From the NCBI GenBank assembly GCA_021613535.1, contig CP075497.1, forward strand, positions 6,262,001 to 6,326,000: a stretch of 64,000 nucleotides of DNA, read 5' to 3'. This stretch comes from Adineta vaga. Taxonomy: Eukaryota; Rotifera. Below the pieces are notes generated by a model that was given only the letters and a program-made list of their open reading frames with translations, was not told the origin of the DNA and made no database searches. A program made the position numbers and the translations under genes. Shown piece by piece: positions 13,301 through 22,030 of this stretch. Position 1 is the first letter of the stretch; each line of letters begins with the position of its first letter.

Positions 13301-15042
13301 AACAGATTTAATTATTGAATTAAATAATGAAACATTCGATGACTGGACAACATTTCATTTTCATTGGTCAGATTTTTCCACATTAACTATTAATTATTTA
13401 TATACTTATACAATAAATTTATCATTAAAATCTCTATTAACATCCAATGGTCAAACGCAGATTTTTATTGGTAATGGTTTTCGTGGTTGTTTAGAATATG
13501 TATTAATTGGTGAAAATCTTTATATTCCATTTTATAATGAGAGTATTTTTGAAAATGATACACGTACAAATAGATTTTTTACGGAACAAATGGAAAATAT
13601 TCAAATAAATAACTGTACATTTAATCGTATATGCGAAAACATTGATTGTCAAAATGGACAGTGTATAAGTGATTTTGATCAAGGCAAATGTGCTTGTCAT
13701 CCAGGATGGTATGGAGATATGTGTCAAGTTAATATTAATGAATGTGAACAAGGAAATAATTGTTCGAAGGAAAATAGTATTTGTATAGATCATATAGATG
13801 GATATTATACATGTCAATGTCATGAAGGATTTACTGGACTTTAGTAAGTTATTTGAAAAGTTTTGATTCTCTTAAAACAATGAATTTTCTTAGTTGTGAA
13901 ACGAATATTGATGAATGTATCTCGTCTCCTTGTGCTAACAATGGTACTTGTTTTGATCTGATCGATAATTACACATGTCAATGTACAAGTGATTATATTG
14001 ATGCTCGTTGTTCAAAATCGATCAATGAGACTTGCTTTGGTCAATTAAATCCATGTGAAAATAATGGTACATGTATATTGAAAAGTGCACATCTGTATGT
14101 TGATAATCCTGAAACAGAATGTCAATGTCAAAATGGTTATAATGGTAAATGGTGTGAAAATGATTCATGTTTAAAATTAAATTGTCAAAATAATAGTACA
14201 TGTGAACGATTATCGGATGGTCAAGCGAAATGTTTATGTTCATTAGAATGGTTCGGAAATGAATGTCAATATGATGTAAATGAATGTGAAATAAATCAAA
14301 CGAATATTTGTTTAAATAATGGAACATGTGTGAATCTATTAGGTGGTTATCAATGTCATTGTCCGAAGAATTACTTAGGACGAAATTGTCAACGAAAACA
14401 TATTTGTTTAGAACAATCACCTTGTCTTAATTATGGACAATGTAAAACTAAGGGTGAAGATTACTATTGTAAATGTTCAATAAATTATACAGGTTTAAAT
14501 TGTGAATTATTAACATGTGAATCGTTACCTTGTCAACATAATGGTACATGTATATCTGATGTTAGTGAAGGATTTGTTTGTAATTGTACAGGAACAGGTA
14601 AGGATTTTCTATGTTTTCCTTGTTAAATTTCATATTATTTTCTCCTCTTTTTTCTTTTCTTTTTGAAATAGGTTATGACGATGAAAAGTGTAGTACTGAA
14701 ATAAATGAATGTTTAAATAATCCATGTTGGAATAATGGTAGTTGTATTGATCAAATCGATGGATATATTTGTACATGTTCAAATGGTTTTAGTGGACTTC
14801 AGTGTGAAAATAAACAGAAATCTCTAAATTATCTTGGTTTTTCTTATCATTATATTGTATGGCCTGGTATTGCTATCTTATTATTGATGATTATTATCTT
14901 ATTAACAGTTGTTGCTGGTCGTATACGTGAAAGTCGTCGATTACGAGGTACATATCATCCAGCAATAAATGAAAATGGTCAAACATCACGAATGGAATTT
15001 AGTATGATTTTAAAACCACCACCAGAAGAACGTTTGATTTAG
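7376..15042 (+). CDS. CRB: Crumbs cell-polarity receptor
   Basis: Apical polarity determinant of epithelia, a single-pass receptor that recruits Pals1/PATJ and FERM proteins to the apical membrane. The start exon 7376-7397 encodes MYPTNLQ and splices to a hydrophobic signal peptide (FTFILFFGQIS). About 18 exons give roughly 1,960 aa. The ectodomain has many EGF repeats (several calcium-binding, e.g. DIDECLIEPCANNGTC, NIDECISSPCANNGTC). Three laminin-G-like domains lie at about 11.23-11.75, 11.97-12.5 and 13.09-13.57 kb, with EGFs between and after them. A membrane helix (IVWPGIAILLLMIIILLTVV, about 14.85-14.92 kb) is followed by a short basic tail with the FERM-binding RLRGTY and the terminal PPPEERLI, the Crumbs PDZ ligand. 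That tail is diagnostic and excludes Notch or Eyes-shut. A roughly 500-bp intron at 8685-9208 is unusually long for this locus. The stop is followed by AATAAA at 15184. Confidence 0.95.
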
Positions 15043-15183
15043 TCAAATATGATTAGTCAGTTCATTTCACCTATCATTCTCACTATTTTTGTTTCATAAT
15101 AATTTCGTTCTTGTTCGAAACCATTCTTTTCTTTCTGATGCAATGTGTGTATGAGCCTGTGTGTTATCGTAGTTTTTGTTTGT

Positions 15184-15189
15184 AATAAA
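15184..15189 (+). promoter_or_regulatory. Candidate poly(A) signal of Crumbs
   Basis: AATAAA 142 bp after the Crumbs stop and only about 50 bp before the start codon of the next gene. Confidence 0.5.
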
Positions 15190-15237
15190 AATTCATTTCT
15201 CTTTTAAAGATTTATCTTTCATTTATTGTCTTTCATC

Positions 15238-15759
15238 ATGTCAACAACTCCAACATCGATATTCGATTATCTTGATACACTTGCTGTGATCAGTGGAGGA
15301 CTCTTTGCTGGTACATCTTTTTATTTATCATTCGGTCAAGTACCTTCATTACGTGAATTTGGTCTTAACGAACATTGGCGATTTTTTCCATATATGTATA
15401 AAAATGTTGCTTTAAAACAAGCTACTTTAGCTGCTACTGCTGGCGTAGCAAGTATTACACATGCAATGCGTATTCATGGTGCACCATTTGATCGTAACTT
15501 ATGGATTGCAGCGGGAACAACGTTTTTAGCAATAATTCCATATACATTAATATGTATTGCACCAACTAATAATACAATTATTGAAGATAATAAGAATGTT
15601 CAATTAGGAAATGAAAGTAAAATAAATATTGGAACAAGAAAAGATCTATTAGATAAATGGGCAATTTTACATTTGGTTCGAACAGTTAGTACAGTTGCTG
15701 GTTTTGGTGCTATGGTTTTTGGACTTAGTCGTCATTCATCTTTTGTTTTCAGTTGGTAG
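15238..15759 (+). CDS. DUF1772 (anthrone oxygenase-like) membrane protein
   Basis: Single uninterrupted exon of 173 aa. I use the ATG at 15238; the frame stays open upstream but has no ATG. Four membrane helices are visible: LDTLAVISGGLFAGTSFYLS, ALKQATLAATAGVASITHA, LWIAAGTTFLAIIPYTLICI and the C-terminal TVSTVAGFGAMVFGL. The IAPTNNTI turn after helix 3 and the DKWAILHLVRTVS segment before helix 4 are typical of DUF1772. Some fungal and bacterial relatives act in polyketide anthrone oxidation, but most are uncharacterised, so no reaction is claimed. It sits 195 bp after Crumbs and 177 bp before the RUS1 gene, all on the same strand. The lack of introns is unusual in this window. Confidence 0.8.
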   Translation: MSTTPTSIFDYLDTLAVISGGLFAGTSFYLSFGQVPSLREFGLNEHWRFFPYMYKNVALKQATLAATAGVASITHAMRIHGAPFDRNLWIAAGTTFLAIIPYTLICIAPTNNTIIEDNKNVQLGNESKINIGTRKDLLDKWAILHLVRTVSTVAGFGAMVFGLSRHSSFVFSW

Positions 15760-15803
15760 AAATGATAGGTTTTTTGTTTTGTTGTCAAAATCATTTTGAT
15801 TGA

Positions 15804-15809
15804 AATAAA
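15804..15809 (+). promoter_or_regulatory. Candidate poly(A) signal of the DUF1772 gene
   Basis: AATAAA 45 bp after the stop codon, which leaves about 130 bp before the RUS1-family start. Confidence 0.5.
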
Positions 15810-15936
15810 ACTTGATCAATCGACAGAAAGCGACAATGTCTTACGTGTGTAAAATTGGGACTGTTTGATTGGTTAGAAAAAACGAACGTATCTGTTTAGC
15901 TAGTTTCCGTGTACACATTCTGTTGTCTATTAAAAA

Positions 15937-17328
15937 ATGTTGTTAAATGAGATTCAACGTGGTCAATCGACAGGTAGATTATATTCAAAATCGAAAGGAT
16001 TCTATTATCCATCATCGGATTCTATAAAGAATGTGAATTATCAAAAGAAACAAACTTTAATTCAATGGTTTTTCTCTATTTTCAAAGAGATTTTCTTACC
16101 TGCTGGATATCCAAATTCTGTATCAAATGATTATCTTGCGTATCAAATTTGGTAAGTACAATCATTGCTTTAGATGAATTTTATCAAAATATAACAAAGA
16201 TTGATCTTTCTAGGGATACAATTCAAGCATTCGCTTCATCGATTACAAATGCTTTGGCATTTAGTGCCATTTTAGAAGGAATGGGTGTGGGTGATGAAAA
16301 AGCATCTGTTCTTTCAGCTACGTTTGTTTGGTTAGTTAAAGATGGTGTTGGAATGGTAGGAAGAATTCTATTTGCTTGGTTTCATGGCACTGGTAAATCT
16401 CGAATGTAGTATAAAGAATTACATGTTTCTCTTCATTTTATTCTTAGGTCTTGATAGTAATTTAAAAATGTGGAGATTTTATGCTGATATTCTTAATGAT
16501 TTAGCTACATCAATCGATTTAATAGCTCCATTTTTTAAACATTTATTATTACCAATAACTTGTCTTTCGAATCTATGTCGTTCTATTGTTGGCGTAGCCG
16601 GTGGTTCAACACGAGCAGCATTAACACAACATCAAGCTATTGCTCATAATATGGGTGATGTTTCAGCAAAAGATGGTTCTCAAGAAACACTTGTTAATCT
16701 TTTAGCATTAGCTGTGAATATCTTTTTATTACATACCATTAAACGTGATCGAATTGTTGTTTGGTTTTTATATTGTATACTGACAACATTACATTTGTAT
16801 GCAAATTATCGAGCGATTCGAACGTTACAATTACGTACATTTAATTGGAATCGATTTGTATTAATATGTGAAAGCTATTTTCATAAAGAAGATATTCCAA
16901 CTATAGAATATGTCAATCGAAATGAACCAATTCTTATGGAAATTTCTCAATCAACTAAATGTTATGTTGGAATTCAGCTGAATCATGTTCATGCATCATC
17001 GATGAATATCGATGAATTTCTTCGACATCATTTTGCTATTTCATTCAATCAATCATCAAAACGATTTGATGTTATTTTATCTGAGAATTGTGATGATCAA
17101 GATTTGATTAAATGTTATTTTCTTCTCCAATATCTTATTTATTCCAATCGTTTTGATGAATTTTCCATCATATCATCCAATATATCTTGGATTAATGTAG
17201 ATAAATTACATACAACAACATCGCATCTCTATCAAGACTTTTTATCGAAAGCAAAAGTAATGGGTTGGGATATCAATCAAGCGAAATTTCTCATAAACAG
17301 TTATCGATATAGTTCGAAACAAAGTTAA
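15937..17328 (+). CDS. RUSF1: RUS1 family protein (DUF647, C16orf58/RUSF1-like)
   Basis: Three exons (15937-16151, 16214-16392, 16448-17328) join in frame to 424 aa. The protein has the family core: IFLPAGYPNSVSNDYLAYQIWD, then FASSITNALAFSAILEGMGV, KDGVGMVGRILFAW, KMWRFYADILNDLA and GVAGGSTRAALTQHQA, and the NMGDVSAKDGSQET motif. Several hydrophobic helices follow (LLALAVNIFLLH, IVVWFLYCILTTLH), consistent with a membrane-associated protein. The C-terminal about 150 aa is a soluble domain of the family. Plant RUS1/RUS2 act in root UV-B and vitamin B6-linked signalling; the animal role is poorly defined. The poly(A) signal AATAAA overlaps the stop codon, so the 3' UTR must be very short. The next gene converges on it. 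Confidence 0.92.
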
Positions 17329-17333
17329 ATAAA
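17328..17333 (+). promoter_or_regulatory. Poly(A) signal overlapping the RUSF1 stop codon
   Basis: AATAAA begins at the last base of the TAA stop (17326-17328). This would be an extremely compact 3' end next to a convergent gene. Confidence 0.45.
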
Positions 17334-17568
17334 GATTTTCATATCGGTTTTTTGTTTTCCTAATATTATTAAAAACACATCGTTGCTGTTATGGAAATGT
17401 TTTTTCTGACGACGTATTTTGACAGAAAAATCTTGATGAATTTTTATTTTATTAGATAGAAATTCATTAGATGTAGGATAATTTTTTCTTATTTGCTGAT
17501 AGAATGAACGGAGGCTAATCAAAAGATGGGAACGGAATTTAATGTTCTTTTTTAATAATGTAGATCGA

Positions 17569-18893
17569 CTAAATTAAATTCGACATCATTAGATGTTGTG
17601 CACCGATATCATTGAGACAATGCATCGACTGTTCATGTTGATTATTTTGATCGCCATCATACTTCGCATACTGTTTAGGATTATGACATGTTCTCACTTC
17701 ATCTTGAATGTTATTGGAATCTAATTAAGATATATGAAGAAGAACCTTGTGAAGTAATTGTTTGAAAAAAAAACTTACCAGTCATAAGTGTAACCTTCTT
17801 AGTATTTGAATTAGTATGTTTGGAATTAAGTGATATTGAATCATCTAAAATGAAAAGAAAAGTTTTCGATAACGGTTTTTTTTCTATCGAAATTTGTTTC
17901 ACCGTGTGATATCGGGTCATCAATTGTTTGGGACAGAAGAACATGTTGATCTAGTTCTTTTGTTAAAATACAAAAGTGAATTCGATGTCATTAAAAATAA
18001 ATACGCATACCACAGATAAGAGGATCAAATGGTATAATTGAATCTGTAGAATTGTGGTCTACTGTTTGCATTGATACTAAGGAGATGAATATGGCTGAGG
18101 TAGAATTGTCTATAAGGAAAATAATTGAAATAGTTTAGTTTTTTTTAAAAATCAATTCATTTTCCTACCGATTAGATTACACCAATCGAGTTGTATTAGC
18201 TGACTTTGATTGGAATAAAAATCGATTGTTTTCAATAAATAAGATAACTCATCAAAACTTGTTTTTAGTTTTGAATGAAACTTTTCTTTACATTCGGAAT
18301 TATCAAGACAGGATGGAGGATATTTTAAATGACCATAAATCCATAGTACACCATTGGGATTTAATATTTCTAATGTAGACGAATTGAAAACAGGTACAGT
18401 TAAAAATTCAATTGGATTTAATTGAAGATTCAATTGTTTATTAATCTATATAATATAATATTATAAACTACTAATAAGCATCTTTAAATCTGTGTTTACC
18501 TTTTGTGAAAAGAGGCCAAGATAATTAATGATTTGAGTAGATAATTCAAATTTCTCTTTCGTATGAAATGATACATTGAGAATGTTTTCTAGTCAAATTC
18601 GAATTTCGAATTTCTATCAAGTTAATTCAAAGTTATCTTACTTGTATTTCTATTTGTTGAATTATGGAGTAAATACTGAGGATTCAAGGAAATCATTATA
18701 ATAAATGTTAATATAAAAAAACATCCCGTAATCATGCACCAACACATATAAATTGACATTCGTGATTGTCTAGTATGAGAAAACTTGATTTATTTTATAT
18801 TCGAACATATGTGCGAACTTACTGTTTTGTAGATTTAGATGAATCTTCATCGTGAAGAAAATCTTCATCAACTTCATAGATTGTTTCTAGCAT
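17569..18893 (-). CDS. Unrecognised type II membrane glycoprotein
   Basis: Assembled by eye from about eight short minus-strand exons that keep frame at GT-AG junctions: start exon 18893-18823, second exon 18769-18642, then pieces to the stop at 17569. The product, about 330 aa, starts with an acidic cytosolic segment (MLETIYEVDEDFLHDEDSSK). A basic patch (QQSRM) precedes one membrane helix (MITGCFFILTFIIMI). The remainder should be extracytoplasmic. It has many N-glycosylation sequons (NST, NVS, NSS, NQS) and spaced cysteines, including PPSCLDNSEC. The order tail, helix, then glycosylated ectodomain indicates type II topology. I recognise no domain family. It could be a lineage-specific surface protein or a very divergent glycosyltransferase-like protein, though I see no DxD motif. 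The two smallest 3' exons are the least certain. Confidence 0.62.
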
Positions 18894-20188
18894 ATTTATT
18901 CACTCGTACCTATTCTAGTGAAATAAATACAGCAAATGCATACGTACCGAATAATTGCCCAATCAAGCGGAACAGTATAGTTTCGTTTTTTTCTTATAGA
19001 TGTGATGAAAAAAAAATATTTGCATGGTTTAACAAACCGAAAGACATCATGTTTTTCTTCCTTAGAAAAAAGAAACGAAATATAAGTATTGGTGATATGA
19101 AAATATCTAGTTGTATTCTATTAATGTTTGAAATATAAGAAAACGACATAAATATGTATGATTCACTATCGTTTTTCCTTTTACTGCGTCTTATATGATT
19201 ATATACTATTATTTCCTTGTGCAGTACTGTCTATAAATCGATGAAAGAGACAAATTAGCTCGGAGTTTTGACTGTACATATATGACTAGTATCTATGAAG
19301 TATGATAATGATTCGGTAAAATATTTTACATATCTATCGAAAGTAGAGAGGTAATCACGACAAAGAATAATACGTAGATTTTACTTAAAATTTTTCTTAA
19401 TTATGTACGCAATGTTGTTTATGACGTGTAAATTCAACATTAAATAAAGTACACAAAACATGTTAAAAAAAATTACAAAAGTCATGCTTTATTTTTGTTT
19501 TAGTTTTTTCCGTGTGTAATAGAAAAAAACAGAAAAGTAAAAATTAAATTTTACTTTTTCATTACAGGTGATTTTTGATAGAGGCAAGAAATATTCAAGG
19601 AATGATTTGCAAAGATTTTCCGATGTCAGAATGTTATCTTATTGTTGGTATATACATAAGTATATTTCTTCATTCTGATCAATCGCTTATTATTGTCTAA
19701 GTAAAGGATGATCAATAAATCAAAGAATGAGTGACTTATATCGGTGAAAATTAAAAGTAAGGATAATGAGTAATCGCTTTCAATATATAGTAAATATTCC
19801 TCATATCAATCAGCATTTCTATCATGAGATTCTTGGAGATAATTTAGTATTCACCGTCGATTTTATCTTCTCTATCTAGATATATAGATTCACGAGCAAC
19901 TACTGTTTTCCTTGCCATTGAACAAGTTGTTTCATTCTGTACGAAAGAATTTCTATGATCGAACATATATTCTTAACCAATTTAAAAAAAAGCATATTAA
20001 ATGATATTTTCTCACATATTATCAAAAGAGAACATATATTTTGACTAGTAGAACAAATACAATCTTTTTAACTCACAAATAAATCATAAGACCGGCGTTT
20101 GAACAGTCATAATTAAAGTTACATTGGAATATACAAAGAAAAATAAACAGAAAGACAATAACAGATATATCTGTGTTGTTTTGTGCGT
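18894..20188. other. Intergenic, no gene seen
   Basis: About 1.3 kb of AT-rich sequence between the type II protein start and the RBBP4-like stop. It holds the former's upstream region and the latter's 3' UTR. Short open frames have no family features. Confidence 0.5.
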
Positions 20189-21672
20189 CTAAATACTATT
20201 GATAAGATTTTCTACGACACTTGCTTCCCAAATTTGAAATGATGAATCTTCAGCAACCGATGCAATCATTGGCCGTGTTGGATGCCAACTTAAATCAGGT
20301 ATACGTGAATCATGTCCTTTATGATCAAAAATAACTCCATCATCGGATTTTGTATCCCAAATATAGACATGTTGATCAGCACTACTGGATGCAAATATAC
20401 TTGGTGCTAATGGACTCCATGCAACTTGAAGGACACCATCTCGATGATGTTGATCGTAACGTCGAACTTCTTTGGATAAATTTCTCATATCCCAAAGAGC
20501 AATTGTCGTATCATCAGAGCCAGTCAATAGAGCATATTCATTAACTGGATGAAAAGCTATACAATTACAATCAGCTGAGTGAACTTTAACACGAAATTGA
20601 AGAGTTTTAGATGGCGATGTTGTTGATGAAAATAAAGATTCAACAAGTGAAGCCGTACCAGACGATGCACGAAGATCAGTAATTAGTAAAGTACCTGAAG
20701 CAGCAGCTGCACCAAACACAGATGGATGACTGAGAAGGCAAAAAATTTTCATGTATTTTTTTGTTTTCATTAATATTCATCATATATTTGTCTATAATCT
20801 TACCCTGGATGCCATTGAACTGCATCAACAAGTTTACGTTCTGAATCAAATATTTCTACTGGTTCAACAATTGTACTGCATTCAATTCCATTTGTAATCG
20901 TCGGTGTAACAGTACTAGTTGGAAGTTTTTCCAAATTCCATAAACACATTTTTCCATCTTGAGCACCTGTTAATAATAGACCTTGTTGCATTGGATGCCA
21001 TGATAATGCAAAACCTTCATCTGTATGTCCACGTAAAACAGCTTGCGGTCGACAGATTCCATCGGGATTTAGTTTACTTGGATGTTTACTATAATCAAAC
21101 AAGAAGACATCATTTGTTGATGAAAGACTTGCAATTTTGAATGTATTTTGAGGCATAGCACGAGCTTTATTTACATCACCAGCATGATACATTGGTACAT
21201 AAGGATGCACTAAAATTAAATAATGAGAAATGGCTTCTTTTGTTTTTTTGTCGTTTGAGAAAAGAAAAATGTTACTTGATCCTCGAACACCCATTTCATA
21301 TCCGCCATGTTCACCGGTAATTTCATCAAATCCTTGACATTCGATTTATATACCCGTTAATGCATTCCGTGAATCAGTAGGCGTTCGTCCACCTTGAGTA
21401 CCAATGACTAAACGATAGTAATCACATTTGGGATCACCTTTAACTGTATGATGATCAAGCCATTGAACAGTTGGTGATGGACATTGGAGTAATTCATAAA
21501 ATAACATATTATATAAGTAAGGAGAATTCTTTCTCCAACGACAAAATTCAGCTGATTGAAATACTTGATCATAATCATCACTTTCAACATCATCGTCTTG
21601 TTGTTGTTGTTGTTGTTGAGAAATATCTATATTAGGTTCTTCAATTGGAATAATAATAGGTTCTATTTCCAT
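20189..21672 (-). CDS. RBBP4/RBBP7/MSI1-like WD40 histone chaperone
   Basis: Histone-binding WD40 protein of the kind shared by CAF-1, NURF, PRC2 and histone deacetylase complexes. Four exons (21672-21354, 21332-21276, 21209-20804, 20729-20189) join in frame to 440 aa. After an acidic, poly-Q N-terminus comes the CAF1C-type H4-binding helix FCRWRKNSPYLYNMLFYELL. Next are PTVQWL, RLVIGTQGG, VNKARAMPQNTFKIAS, FDYSKHPSKLNPDG and RGHTDEGFALSWHPM, and WD repeats with LLTGAQDGKMCLWNL, LLTGSDDTTIALWDMRNL and FASSSADQHVYIWD. It ends in VAEDSSFQIWE. It is clearly diverged from canonical RBBP4 (extended Q/D-rich N-terminus, weak middle repeat), so a paralogue is possible. I chose the ATG at 21672 because a pyrimidine tract and TTGCAG acceptor sit 10 bp upstream. 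An in-frame ATG at 21702 lies inside that presumed intron or leader. Confidence 0.85.
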
Positions 21673-22030
21673 GATCACTTCTGCAAAAGAAGAAAAGGAC
21701 ATGTAAACAAATTGTTATATTATCACCATTGAACTTGTCCGTAACATGTTGTTTTCCTTTTTAAACTTATTTATATAGAAACAAAGAAAAAGTGCACGAA
21801 TGTATGTGTAGAAGAGAAAAAAAGTAAGAAAACATACAGTGACAACAATACAATTAGGCATAAAGCACAAGTGTCAAAAGAAAAACAAGGAAACATTAGT
21901 TATTTTTTACATAAATGAATCAAGTATTTTGGGTTTAACTGTTTTTTTTCTCAACGGAGATTGTTCATCCATCTGACAAAAAAACAACAACATATATATG
22001 CATATATATATATATATATATATATTATCT
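21673..22030. other. Intergenic: RBBP4-like 5' flank and RGG-gene 3' UTR
   Basis: About 360 bp with a CAG acceptor abutting the RBBP4-like start and a TA microsatellite next to the RGG-gene stop. No coding exon seen. Confidence 0.5.
21991..22025. repeat. TA dinucleotide microsatellite
   Basis: Run of alternating T and A with one CG-containing interruption, immediately 3' of the RGG-protein stop codon. Confidence 0.85.

Noticed and set aside
13503-13823. Minus-strand open frames inside the Crumbs EGF and LamG exons
   Set aside because: Antisense shadows of a strongly conserved coding region.
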